A DNA stretch of 64,000 nucleotides from NCBI RefSeq assembly GCF_020539525.1, contig NZ_JACDXX010000016.1:31079-95078 (forward strand), written 5' to 3'. Every line of letters starts with the position of its first letter. Within the stretch, counting starts at the first letter, position 1. Below, one piece after another: positions 25,662 to 33,897 of this stretch. Origin of the DNA: Pseudogemmobacter faecipullorum (GTDB lineage Bacteria > Pseudomonadota > Alphaproteobacteria > Rhodobacterales > Rhodobacteraceae). Position numbers and translations under genes: made by a program. The notes below the pieces were generated by a model, which saw only the letters and a list, made by a program, of their open reading frames with translations, ran no database searches and was not told where the DNA came from.

Positions 25662-26027
25662 ATGGCTGATCTTCTGACGAAAGCGGCGCGGCAGTCGCGG
25701 CTGCCTGGCCTCGCCGAAAGCGGCTGGCAGGCGGTCGAGGGCCAGGATGCGATCCGCAAAATATGGAAATTTAAGAGCTTTTCTCAGGCCTGGGCTTTCA
25801 TGAGCCGGGTGGCGCTGGCGGCGGAAAAGGCCGATCACCATCCGGAATGGTCAAATCGCTATAATATCGTCGATCTGAGCCTGACCACGCATTCGGCAAA
25901 GGGGCTGACGGCGCTGGATCTCGATCTTGCCGAAAAGATCGACCGTTTCGCGCCCGGGGCCGAGGTGATCACCGATCATGGCGCGCCGCTGCTCTGCCTG
26001 TGTGAAGAGCGCGCGCAGAAGAGCTGA
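25662..26027 (+). CDS. phhB: 4a-hydroxytetrahydrobiopterin dehydratase (PCD/DCoH)
   Basis: A 121-residue pterin-4a-carbinolamine dehydratase. The active-site pattern 'EKADHHPEWSNRYNIVDLSLTTHSAKGLT' has the conserved His-His-Pro and the later His. It recycles the pterin cofactor of aromatic hydroxylases, and in bacteria lacking those it may serve molybdopterin or folate side reactions. A GTG at 25647 overlaps the upstream stop, but the ATG at 25662 with AAGGGCAG spacing fits better. No phenylalanine hydroxylase gene is adjacent. Confidence 0.93.
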   Translation: MADLLTKAARQSRLPGLAESGWQAVEGQDAIRKIWKFKSFSQAWAFMSRVALAAEKADHHPEWSNRYNIVDLSLTTHSAKGLTALDLDLAEKIDRFAPGAEVITDHGAPLLCLCEERAQKS

Positions 26028-26060
26028 TTTCCGGCGCCGGAAAACCCCTGCCGGGAATGC

Positions 26061-26081
26061 GGGGGGCAGAGCCTGCCCCCC
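26061..26081. terminator. GC-rich hairpin between phhB and peroxiredoxin genes
   Basis: GGGGGGCAG and CTGCCCCCC form a 9-bp stem with a three-base loop between two convergent genes. No clear T-run follows on either strand, so it is a likely but not classical bidirectional terminator. Confidence 0.6.
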
Positions 26082-26092
26082 CCGGCCTGGTC

Positions 26093-26584
26093 TCAGATCG
26101 CTTCGAGCAGAGCTTCGCCGCCCGAAACCGAGCAGACCCCGGGCGAGTCTTCGATCTGCAGTACTTTTACCACCCCATCCTCGGCCAGCAGCGCATAGCG
26201 CTTCGAGCGGCCAAACAGGCCTGCGGCGGCGGCGTCGAAGCTCAGCCCCATGGCTTTGGTGAAGCTGCCATCGGCATCGCCGAGGAAAGTCAGACCGGCT
26301 TTATCGGCGCCGGTGGCTTTGGCCCAAGCCCCCATGACGAAGGGGTCATTGACCGAAACGCAGAAAATATCCTCGACGCCTTTGGCTTTGAACGCCTCAG
26401 CCGTGCGCATGAAGCTCGGCACATGGGCGGTGGTGCAGGTGCCGGTATAGGCACCCGGCAGGGCAAAGATCACCACTTTGCGGCCTTTGGTGACCGCGCT
26501 CATTTCCACCGCTTCCGGGCCTTCAGCGCCCAGTTTCAGCAGCCGGGCTTCCGGCAGTTTTGATCCGACACTGATTTCCGACAT
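26093..26584 (-). CDS. Peroxiredoxin (Prx5 / glutaredoxin-dependent type)
   Basis: A 163-residue thiol peroxidase of the Prx5 subgroup. The peroxidatic cysteine sits in 'ALPGAYTGTCTTAHVPSF' (about residue 49), and 'FCVSVNDPFVMGAWA' and 'GDADGSFTKAMGL' are typical. It reduces peroxides. The ATG at 26584 follows GAGGAGACC. The frame stays open a further 33 codons into the divergent flavoprotein promoter, which is not credible coding sequence. The short divergent spacer of 82 bases could allow joint control with that gene. Confidence 0.94.
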   Translation of the reverse strand: MSEISVGSKLPEARLLKLGAEGPEAVEMSAVTKGRKVVIFALPGAYTGTCTTAHVPSFMRTAEAFKAKGVEDIFCVSVNDPFVMGAWAKATGADKAGLTFLGDADGSFTKAMGLSFDAAAAGLFGRSKRYALLAEDGVVKVLQIEDSPGVCSVSGGEALLEAI

Positions 26585-26666
26585 ATTCCGGTCTCCTCGC
26601 GCGTTGCGCCTGTTGCCCGGCAAGTTATAGGGTCGCGCGAGGATGCTTTTCCAGAGGGAGTTCTCG

Positions 26667-27863
26667 ATGCGGGTGGTGATCATAGGGGCCGGTCAGGCCG
26701 GGGCGGCTCTGGCGGCGAAACTCCGCGCATCCGGGCATGAGGGCGAGATCCTCATGATCGGTGAGGAGGTCGCGCCGCCCTATCAGCGTCCGCCGCTGTC
26801 CAAGGCCTATCTGCTGGGCGAGATGGAGGAGGCCCGGCTCTGGCTGCGCGCCCCAGATTTCTGGCAGATGCAGAATATTGAGCTGCGCCTCGGGGCAAAG
26901 GTCACGGCGATCGACCGGATCGCAAAGCAGATCAGCCTCGGGGATGAGGTGATTTCTTACGATCAGCTGGCGCTGACCACCGGCTCGGCCCCGCGCCGCC
27001 TGCCCGCCGCGATCGGCGGCGATCTGGCGGGTGTCTATACCGTGCGCAGCCTCGCTGATGTCGATCAGATGCGGGCCGAATTCAGCCCGGGCCGTCGGGT
27101 GGTGGTGATCGGGGGCGGCTATATCGGACTGGAAGCGGCAGCGGTCGCGCGCCGGCTGGGGCTGGAGGTGACCCTGGTCGAGGCAGCACCGCGCATCCTG
27201 CAGCGCGTGGCGGCGGCTCAGACCTCGGATTTCATCCGCGATCTGCATCAGCGCCAGGGCGTCACCATTCTGGAAAATATCGGCATTGAGCGCATTCTGG
27301 GCGAGAGCCGGGCGCGCGGTGTCCGCCTCAGCGACGGGCGCGAGATTGCCGCTGATTTCGTGATCACCGGCGTTGGCATCACCCCGGGGGCGGAGCTGGC
27401 GGAACAAGCGGGCCTGGTGATCGAGAATGGCATTGCCACCAATGAGCTGGGCCAGACCTCGGATCCTTCGGTCTGGGCGGCGGGTGACTGCGCCTCTTTC
27501 CCCTGGAAAGGCGGGCGGATCCGGCTGGAATCGGTCGGCAATGCCATTGATCAGGCCGAATGCCTGGCCGAAAATATGCTGGGCGCGGGCAAGGCCTATC
27601 AGGCAAAGCCCTGGTTCTGGTCGGATCAGTACGATCTGAAACTGCAGATCACCGGGCTGAACACGGGCTATGATGCTGTGGTAACGCGCCCCGGCGAGGG
27701 CACGCCCTCGTTCTGGTATTACCAGGGCGATCAGCTGCTCGCGGTGGATGCGATGGGCGATGCCCGGGCCTATATGGTCGGCAAGCGGCTGATTGATGCC
27801 GGGAAATCGCCGTCGAAACAGGCGGTTGAAACCGCCACTGATCTGAAGGAGCTGCTGCGCTAG
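26667..27863 (+). CDS. FAD-dependent pyridine nucleotide-disulfide oxidoreductase (ferredoxin/rubredoxin reductase type)
   Basis: A 398-residue flavoprotein. The FAD-binding motif 'VVIIGAGQAGAALAAKL' opens the protein, 'QRPPLSKAYL' follows, the NAD-binding motif 'VVVIGGGYIGLEAAAVARRLG' lies at about residue 147, and 'DPSVWAAGDCASFP' is the second FAD motif. This is the ThcD/RhaB/BphA4-like ferredoxin reductase family that passes electrons from NAD(P)H to a ferredoxin for P450 or dioxygenase systems. The ATG at 26667 follows GAGGGAG. No ferredoxin gene is adjacent. It could in principle feed the Rieske oxygenase at 49.4 kb, which is a guess. Confidence 0.9.
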   Translation: MRVVIIGAGQAGAALAAKLRASGHEGEILMIGEEVAPPYQRPPLSKAYLLGEMEEARLWLRAPDFWQMQNIELRLGAKVTAIDRIAKQISLGDEVISYDQLALTTGSAPRRLPAAIGGDLAGVYTVRSLADVDQMRAEFSPGRRVVVIGGGYIGLEAAAVARRLGLEVTLVEAAPRILQRVAAAQTSDFIRDLHQRQGVTILENIGIERILGESRARGVRLSDGREIAADFVITGVGITPGAELAEQAGLVIENGIATNELGQTSDPSVWAAGDCASFPWKGGRIRLESVGNAIDQAECLAENMLGAGKAYQAKPWFWSDQYDLKLQITGLNTGYDAVVTRPGEGTPSFWYYQGDQLLAVDAMGDARAYMVGKRLIDAGKSPSKQAVETATDLKELLR

Positions 27864-27885
27864 GCGCGGCAGCAAGGGAAAGCAT

Positions 27886-28455
27886 ATGCGGATTATCGGG
27901 GGCGCAAGGCGCGGGCTGCAACTGGCGGATGTGGGCGCGGGCGATCAGGCGGCGCATCTGCGCCCGACCTCAGACCGGGTGCGCGAGACGATTTTTAACC
28001 TGCTGCTGAACGGCGGATATGGCAATCCGGTGCAGGGCGCACGGGTGCTCGATCTGTTTGCCGGCACCGGCGCGCTCGGGCTGGAGGCGCTGTCGCGCGG
28101 CGCTTCACGGGCGGCTTTCGTCGATGACGGCGCCATCTCCCGCGCGATTTTGCGCAAGAACATCGAAAAGATGCAGGCCATGGGCGTCACTGATGTCTGG
28201 CGGCGCGATGCGACGAAGCTTGGCCCCAATCGCGGGCCTGGTTTTAATCTGATCTTCCTCGACCCACCCTATGGAAAATCCCTGGGCGAGGCGGCGCTTG
28301 CCTCGGCGGTGGAGGGCGGCTGGCTGGCGCCGGAGGCGCTGGTGGTCTGGGAGGAGGGCAATGCCCCCCTGCCCCCCGGAGGCTTTGAGCTTCTCGATCA
28401 GCGCCGCTATGGCGAGAGCTGGATCACGCTGCTGCGCCTGGAAAGCCGGGCCTGA
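27886..28455 (+). CDS. rsmD: 16S rRNA (guanine(966)-N(2))-methyltransferase RsmD
   Basis: A 189-residue class I SAM methyltransferase. It starts 'MRIIGGARRGLQL', has the SAM loop 'VLDLFAGTGALGLEALSRGA' and the catalytic motif 'LIFLDPPYGK' (DPPY). It methylates G966 of 16S rRNA in the 30S subunit. It lies 22 bases after the flavoprotein gene and has an AAGGGAAAG site upstream. Confidence 0.95.
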   Translation: MRIIGGARRGLQLADVGAGDQAAHLRPTSDRVRETIFNLLLNGGYGNPVQGARVLDLFAGTGALGLEALSRGASRAAFVDDGAISRAILRKNIEKMQAMGVTDVWRRDATKLGPNRGPGFNLIFLDPPYGKSLGEAALASAVEGGWLAPEALVVWEEGNAPLPPGGFELLDQRRYGESWITLLRLESRA

Positions 28456-28557
28456 TCGTTACCGCTGACACACACTTCCGCTTCCCTCCTGTGCAGCCGC
28501 TGGTCCTTTGGGGTTCAAAGGGCTAGCAGGGGCGCGACTGACCGGAAGGACTTTGTG

Positions 28558-29214
28558 ATGACGCCTCTCCATGCTGTGCTGTTTGACTGTGACGGTGTGA
28601 TCGTCGACAGTGAGATCGCCAGTTTTCAGCTGTTTATCGAGGATCTGGCCGCGCATGGCTTCCCGCTGACGCTGGAAGAATTTGAGCGCGATTATATTGG
28701 CGGCACGGTCGAGGGCGTGGGCGATAAGGTCCGCGCGCGCGGCGGCAATCTGCCCGCTGACTGGGCGGAGAATTTCTACGTTAAACTCTATGACATGCTG
28801 CGCCAGGGCGTGCCGCTGATCGCGGGGGTTGAGGGGGTGTTTGACCGTCTTGACCAGGCGGGCATTCCCTATGCGGTCGGCTCGAACGGCTCGCTGGAAA
28901 AGATGGATATCACCCTTGGCGCGCGGGGGCTGTTGCCGCGTTTCCGGGCGGTCCTGTCGGGCCAGGCCATCGGCAAACCCAAACCCGCGCCGGATCTTTA
29001 TCTCGCCTGCGCCGCGGCCTGCGGGGCTGCGCCGGAGCATTGTGTGGTGATCGAGGACAGCGCAGCCGGGGCAAAAGCGGCGCTTGCCGCCGGGATGCGC
29101 TGCTTTGGCTATGCGGAACATGGCCCGGACACGCCGACGGCCCGGGCGGTTGCCGCGCTTGGCGTGCCGCTGTTTTCCCGGATGGAGGATCTGCCAGGGC
29201 TTCTGGGCCTCTGA
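28558..29214 (+). CDS. HAD-family phosphatase (phosphoglycolate phosphatase / beta-PGM-like)
   Basis: A 218-residue HAD hydrolase. Motif I is 'VLFDCDGVIVDSE' with the nucleophile Asp, motif II 'VGSNGS', motif III Lys in 'IGKPKPAPDLYL', and motif IV 'VIEDSAAGAKAALAAGM'. The C1 cap is alpha-helical, so the substrate should be a small sugar phosphate or phosphoglycolate. The ATG at 28558 (GGAAGGA upstream) is preferred to the overlapping GTG at 28555. Substrate unknown. Confidence 0.9.
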   Translation: MTPLHAVLFDCDGVIVDSEIASFQLFIEDLAAHGFPLTLEEFERDYIGGTVEGVGDKVRARGGNLPADWAENFYVKLYDMLRQGVPLIAGVEGVFDRLDQAGIPYAVGSNGSLEKMDITLGARGLLPRFRAVLSGQAIGKPKPAPDLYLACAAACGAAPEHCVVIEDSAAGAKAALAAGMRCFGYAEHGPDTPTARAVAALGVPLFSRMEDLPGLLGL

Positions 29215-29216
29215 GG

Positions 29217-29243
29217 TTTTGCGCCGGGATATATATACCCGGG
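29217..29243. repeat. Near-palindromic intergenic element with CCGGG-(TA)n-CCCGG core
   Basis: A short element containing CCGGGATATATATACCCGG sits between the HAD gene and the MltB-like gene. It resembles the short, often repeated intergenic elements of Rhodobacteraceae that contain GCGCCGG and a TAT core. A related GCCTCCGGCGGGGATATTT element follows clpB. Confidence 0.4.
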
Positions 29244-29248
29244 AGGGG

Positions 29249-30487
29249 TCAGGGGGCTTCGCCCCCGGCCTGCAGCGCCGCCAGAACATCCGGGCTGGCA
29301 TAGCCATCGGCTCTCAGGCCGCGTGCTTTCTGCCAGGCCTTCACCGCGGCCACGGTCTTCGGCCCGATCCGCCCATCGGCCCCGCCTGAATCGAAGCCGG
29401 CCCCGGTCAGCCGGCTTTGCAGCTCTTTGCGCTCCTCCAGGCTCAGTGCCTGCCAGTGGCGCGGCCAGGCGGCCCGGATCGGCGCGCCCCCGGCGATACG
29501 GTCGGCGAGATGGCCGATGGCGATCACATAGGCATCGGCGGGGTTATAGCTCTCAATCGCGCGGAAATTCGGCCAGATCGCAAAGGCGGCCCCGCCTGCC
29601 CCGGCCGGGACCAGGATCGAGATCCTGTCGCCCTCAGGCAGGCTGCCTCCGGCCATCGGGGTGATCCCAAGCGCGCGCCAGGCCTCAGCCGGTTTTATCA
29701 CCTGTTCCGAGGTCAGATCATAGTCAAACCCCTCGGGCAGGCGGATCTCCATCCCCCAGGGCTGACCCTTCACCCAGCCATGCTGCGCGAGGTAATGCGC
29801 CGCTGAGGCCAGGGCATCGGCCGGATCATCCGACCAGAGATTGCGCCGCCCGTCGCCATCAAAATCAATGGCATAATCCGCCCAGGATCCGGGCATGAAC
29901 TGGGTATGGCCCATGGCTCCGGCCCAGCTTCCGCGCATTTTTTCACGCGCGATCTCGCCCGCCTCAAGGATCTTCAGCGCCTGGATCAGCTGCCCGGCGA
30001 AAAACCCCTCGCGCCGCCCGTCATAGGTCAGGGTGGCCAGGGCCGAGATGGTATCGGTATCGCCGCGCCAGCTGCCGTATGAGGTTTCAAGCCCCCAGAC
30101 CGCCAGCACGATCTCTTGCGGTACGCCATAGCGCGCCTCGATCTGCGCCAGAAGATCCGCGTGCTTTTTCAGGGCTTTCTGTCCCGAAGACACGCGCTCT
30201 TCCGAGACGGCGATATCGAGATAATCCCAGATCGTGCGGGTAAACTCATTCTGATTGCGGTCGCGTCGCACCACATCGGGCAGGAACAGGGCCTGGCGCA
30301 TCTCGCGATCCCAGGTGGCGGCTTTCACCCCCGCTTCCAACGCGCGGGGACGAAAATCCTGGCTCCAGGCCTGAAAGCCCGCTTCATCTGCCATCATTCT
30401 GCCCTCGGCCAAGGTCTCACTTTCCAGGGTCTGTGCGGCGGCAGGCACCACGAAAGCCAGGCTGAGGGCAAGGGCCAGGGATCTCAC
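29249..30487 (-). CDS. Lytic murein transglycosylase, MltB family with peptidoglycan-binding domain
   Basis: A 412-residue periplasmic enzyme. A signal peptide (residues 1-18, ending 'VVPAAAQ') is followed by the SLT_2 domain with catalytic Glu134 in 'VWGLETSYGSW' and 'GAMGHTQFMPGSWADYA'. The C-terminal 65 residues form a PG_binding_1 domain ('LQSRLTGAGFDSGGADGRIGPKTVAAVKAWQKARGL'). It cleaves the glycan strand to 1,6-anhydro-MurNAc. The start is a GTG at 30487 overlapping the rnr stop (GTGA), so it is coupled to rnr. A GGGGGC-TTC-GCCCCC hairpin (29252-29266) lies across its last codons. Confidence 0.93.
   Translation of the reverse strand: MRSLALALSLAFVVPAAAQTLESETLAEGRMMADEAGFQAWSQDFRPRALEAGVKAATWDREMRQALFLPDVVRRDRNQNEFTRTIWDYLDIAVSEERVSSGQKALKKHADLLAQIEARYGVPQEIVLAVWGLETSYGSWRGDTDTISALATLTYDGRREGFFAGQLIQALKILEAGEIAREKMRGSWAGAMGHTQFMPGSWADYAIDFDGDGRRNLWSDDPADALASAAHYLAQHGWVKGQPWGMEIRLPEGFDYDLTSEQVIKPAEAWRALGITPMAGGSLPEGDRISILVPAGAGGAAFAIWPNFRAIESYNPADAYVIAIGHLADRIAGGAPIRAAWPRHWQALSLEERKELQSRLTGAGFDSGGADGRIGPKTVAAVKAWQKARGLRADGYASPDVLAALQAGGEAP
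29252..29266 (-). terminator. Short hairpin at the end of the MltB-like gene
   Basis: GGGGGC and GCCCCC with a TTC loop span the final codons of the MltB-like gene. No T-run follows on the minus strand. It may act as a transcript-end structure together with the palindromic element just beyond it. Confidence 0.4.
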
Positions 30488-32745
30488 TTGCGGCGTCTCA
30501 CCACTTTGCGGCGGGCGCTGTCGGCGGCTTTGGCCTTGCCCGCCATGCGCCGTGGCGCCTTGCCACCGCCCTTAGCCTTGCCGCGCGCAAACCGGCCCGA
30601 GGGCAGTTTCTGCTCATCCAGCTCCAGCAGCTCAAGGATCAGCCCGCCGGTGACGGCGGTGGCCTCGGCCAGACGCACGGTCACGCGCTGGCCAATACCG
30701 ATGGTCAGCCCGGTATCCGATCCCATCAGGGTCTGGCTGTCCGGGTCGAAATGGAAGAATTCGCGCCCCACTTCGCGGATCGGCACCAGGCCATCGGCCC
30801 CGGTTTCATCCAGCTTCACAAACAGGCCAAAGCGCTGCACGCCCGAGATGCGGCCGGTAAACTCGGCCCCGACCCGGTCAGAAAGATAGGCCGCGAGATA
30901 GCGGTCAATCGTGTCGCGCTCGGCTGCCATCGAGCGGCGCTCGGCATCCGAGATCAGCTTGCCGGTCTCGGCGATATTTTCGATGTCGAAATCCGAGAGC
31001 CCGTCTTTGCCAAGGCCAAGGCCCCGGATCAGCGCGCGATGCACGATCAGATCGGAATAGCGCCGGATCGGCGAGGTGAAATGCGCATAATCCTTCAGCG
31101 CCAGCCCGAAATGCCCGAAGTTTTCCGGGTTGTAATAGGCCTGGGTCATCGAGCGCAGGGTCGAGATATTGATCAGCTCATCAAATTCAGAGCCCTCGGC
31201 CTGTTTCAGCAGCTGATTGAGATGCGCGGTTTTCAGCACCTGGCCCTTGGCCAGGGTAAAGCCGGAACTGATTGCAACCTCGCGCAGGGCCTCAAGCTTA
31301 TCGGGCGAGGGTTCCTCATGGACCCGGTAGAGCAGCGGCTGTTTCAGCCTATGCAGCTCTTCTGCCGCGGCCACATTGGCCATGACCATGCATTCTTCGA
31401 TCAGCTTATGGGCGTCGAAGCGGGTCTTGAAATCGACCGAGAGCACCTTGCCTTCCTCTGAAAGCACGATCTGACGCTCGGGCAGATCCAGATCCAGCGG
31501 CTGACGAATGGCGCGGCCGCGTTTCAGGGCACCGTAGCATTGATAGAGCAGCTGCAGCTGCGGCAGCAGCGCTTCGGTCGCGGCATCCGGCGCACCCTCA
31601 ACCGCGCGTTGCACCTGGCCATATTCGAGGCTGGCCTTTGAGCGCATCACGCCACGGGTAAAACGGTGCGAGATTTTCTGCCCCGAGGAATTTACCCGCA
31701 TCCGGACTGCCATACAGGGGCGGTCGACATGTTCATGCAGCGAGCAGAGATCGCCCGACAAAACATCGGGCAGCATCGGCACCACGCGGTCGGGGAAATA
31801 GGTGGAATTGCCGCGCCGCCGCGCCTCACGGTCCAGCGCCGAGCCGGGGGTGACGTAATTCGCCACATCGGCAATGGCCACCCAGAGCACGAAACCCTCG
31901 GGATTGCCCGGCTCATCATCGGTCATGGCCAGCACCGCATCATCGCGGTCGCGGGCATCGGCGGGGTCAATCGTCATCAGATCAAGCCCGCGCAGATCCT
32001 CGCGATGCGCCATGGTGAAGGGCGGGGCCTGATCGGCCTCGGCAATCGCCTTATCGGGGAACTGATCGGGGATACCATGCTGATGGATGGCAATCAGCGA
32101 GACCGCGCGCGGCCCGGTCGGATCGCCCAGACGCGCGACGATCTTTGCCTGGGGCAGGCCGATGCGGCGGTTGCCGATGGCCTCACCCTCGACCAGCTCG
32201 CCATCTTTCGCGCCCATATCCTCATCCGAACGGACGCGCCATTCCTTGTCCTGGCCCTTGTCGATCGGCACGATCCGCCCGCCTTCCGAGCCTTTGCGGA
32301 ACACGCCCAGCACCTTCAGCGGGTTCGAGCCGATGCGGCGGATCAGTCGTGCCTCATAGACATATTCGTCGAGATCCACTTTCGAGAGCCGCGCCAGAAT
32401 GCGGTCGCCCCCGGCCAGTGCCGGATCGCCTTTTTTGGCGATGATCAGAATCGGGCCGGCATCGGGATCGACCCCCTCCTCCATCACCTCGGCGAAAAGA
32501 TCCCCGGCGGCATCGGGCGGCAGCACTTTCAGCAGCGCAATCGGCGGCAGCTCGCCCTTGGGTACAAAGCGGCGCGCGCGTTTGGACAGATCGCCCTCGC
32601 TCTCCATTTCGCGCAGCAGGCGCTTCAGCTCATTGCGGGCATCGCCCTTCATACCAAAGGCCTTGGCGATGTCGCGTTTGGACGACAGCCCGGGATTGTC
32701 TGAGATCCACTGACGGATCTGCTCTTTTGAGGGGACCTGGTTCAT
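30484..32745 (-). CDS. rnr: Ribonuclease R
   Basis: A 753-residue 3'-5' exoribonuclease. The order is an N-terminal helix-turn-helix-like region (residues about 1-65, 'RQWISDNPGLSSKRDIAKAFG'), cold-shock-like domains, the RNB catalytic domain with the Asp-rich 'DPADARDRDDAVLA', an S1 domain ('GAEFTGRISGVQRFGLFVKLDETGADGLVP') and a Lys/Arg-rich tail. It degrades structured RNA and acts with SmpB-tmRNA in other bacteria. The ATG at 32745 follows AGGGGAAAG. It is coupled to the MltB-like gene. Confidence 0.95.
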   Translation of the reverse strand: MNQVPSKEQIRQWISDNPGLSSKRDIAKAFGMKGDARNELKRLLREMESEGDLSKRARRFVPKGELPPIALLKVLPPDAAGDLFAEVMEEGVDPDAGPILIIAKKGDPALAGGDRILARLSKVDLDEYVYEARLIRRIGSNPLKVLGVFRKGSEGGRIVPIDKGQDKEWRVRSDEDMGAKDGELVEGEAIGNRRIGLPQAKIVARLGDPTGPRAVSLIAIHQHGIPDQFPDKAIAEADQAPPFTMAHREDLRGLDLMTIDPADARDRDDAVLAMTDDEPGNPEGFVLWVAIADVANYVTPGSALDREARRRGNSTYFPDRVVPMLPDVLSGDLCSLHEHVDRPCMAVRMRVNSSGQKISHRFTRGVMRSKASLEYGQVQRAVEGAPDAATEALLPQLQLLYQCYGALKRGRAIRQPLDLDLPERQIVLSEEGKVLSVDFKTRFDAHKLIEECMVMANVAAAEELHRLKQPLLYRVHEEPSPDKLEALREVAISSGFTLAKGQVLKTAHLNQLLKQAEGSEFDELINISTLRSMTQAYYNPENFGHFGLALKDYAHFTSPIRRYSDLIVHRALIRGLGLGKDGLSDFDIENIAETGKLISDAERRSMAAERDTIDRYLAAYLSDRVGAEFTGRISGVQRFGLFVKLDETGADGLVPIREVGREFFHFDPDSQTLMGSDTGLTIGIGQRVTVRLAEATAVTGGLILELLELDEQKLPSGRFARGKAKGGGKAPRRMAGKAKAADSARRKVVRRRK

Positions 32746-32855
32746 GCTTTCCCCTAGCATGTTGCAGGGCCGCCGGAAAGCGGGGCAAAATCGCGGCGCC
32801 TTGACAGTGGCGGGCTTCACCCGCTTATGCGGGGCCTGGTGATGGAGATTGGCAG

Positions 32856-33197
32856 ATGGCCCCGAGAAAACCCCAGGATCTGACCCCGGAACAGCTGTTC
32901 CTGCAGCCGCTGGCCCAGCTGGCCCTGCAGGATCCGGAGATCGAGGGCCTGGTGTTCTGGGGCGAGGCTGCGGGCTGGCCCGAAGATCCGGCCGAGGCGC
33001 TGGAAAGCGAAGAGATTGCCTTCTGGGCCGAGGGGCTGCTGCCTGAGGGCTTCAGCATCGAATGGCGTATTCTCGCCGCCGAGGATGGCAAAACTCCTGG
33101 CCACATCCGTCTCTATGCCTGGGAAGCGGGGGCCGCCCCGCCGGCGGAAACCGCAGGTCCGGTGCTTGCTGCCGCCCGCTGGCCGGTTACTGCCTGA
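32856..33197 (+). CDS. Conserved-looking hypothetical protein, acidic and Trp-rich
   Basis: A 113-residue acidic protein starting 'MAPRKPQDLTPEQLFLQPLAQLALQDP', with 'VFWGEAAGWPEDPAEALESEEIAFWAEG' in the middle. A GGAGATTGGCAG site precedes the ATG. It sits divergently from rnr. I do not recognise a family; the composition is regular enough for a real soluble protein, but support is limited to the frame and ribosome-binding site. Confidence 0.55.
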   Translation: MAPRKPQDLTPEQLFLQPLAQLALQDPEIEGLVFWGEAAGWPEDPAEALESEEIAFWAEGLLPEGFSIEWRILAAEDGKTPGHIRLYAWEAGAAPPAETAGPVLAAARWPVTA

Positions 33198-33242
33198 ACG
33201 GCAGGGGCTCAGGCTCTCAGGCGGGAACGGGCGGGGCTGGCA

Positions 33243-33716
33243 TCAGCGAGGCCTCGCGCCGACGAAAACATACCAGGTCATTCCGGCTTCGGTGGCCACG
33301 GCGAGACCCATTTCGGTGATCGCGGGGTTCAGCAGATTTGCCAGATGACCATCGGAATTTTCCCAAAGACCGGCAACCGTCGCCGCGGCAGGCGCCCGGC
33401 TGCTGCGCGCTACATTCTCGGTCGCGGCAGATAATCTGTAGCCGGTCTTTTTCAGGCGGCTCTTCAGCGTTGATCCCCCTGAACCTTTATGGCCCAGGAA
33501 ATCATTTTCGGACATATCGCAGACATGAGCACCTGCCGCCCGGGTCAGGGCCGCATCCATGCGCAGCGGCTGCAGCCCGTGCTTCGCCCGCAGTCCATTC
33601 AGCCATCCTGCAAACTCCTGCGCAATCGCGCCGTCGGGCCTGGTGCAGGACAAAGCGGCGGATGTCATTGCCAGCGCCAGTCCGGCAGAGATGGCTACAA
33701 GCTTTACCGAATGCAT
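33243..33716 (-). CDS. CAP domain (SCP/PR-1-like) secreted protein
   Basis: A 157-residue protein with a signal peptide (residues 1-23). The CAP domain shows 'EFAGWLNGLRAKHGLQPLRMDAALTRAAGAHVCDMSENDFLGHKGSGGSTLKSR' region and 'TVAGLWENSDGHLANLLNPAITEMGLA', which contain the conserved His/Glu/His cavity residues. Function of bacterial CAP proteins is mostly unknown. It is convergent with the preceding hypothetical gene. Confidence 0.88.
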   Translation of the reverse strand: MHSVKLVAISAGLALAMTSAALSCTRPDGAIAQEFAGWLNGLRAKHGLQPLRMDAALTRAAGAHVCDMSENDFLGHKGSGGSTLKSRLKKTGYRLSAATENVARSSRAPAAATVAGLWENSDGHLANLLNPAITEMGLAVATEAGMTWYVFVGARPR

Positions 33717-33824
33717 GATGTCGCCTTTGTTGAGGCCGGATCGGGCGCCACTGCGGGCCCGGCCCGGGTGTACAGGCGGGCAGGGGCGGTGCAGTCAGTG
33801 ACGGGGAAGCGGCATGATGAAAGA

Positions 33825-33855
33825 TAACACCCGGGAGCGGGGCTGCCGGGTGTTA
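33825..33855 (-). terminator. Terminator of the trcR gene
   Basis: TAACACCCGG and CCGGGTGTTA form a 10-bp stem with an 11-base loop, 43 bases past the trcR stop on the minus strand, followed by TCTTTC. Confidence 0.75.
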
Positions 33856-33897
33856 AAATTATATCATGATTGTGATGCGAAAAGCTGTCAGTTCAGA

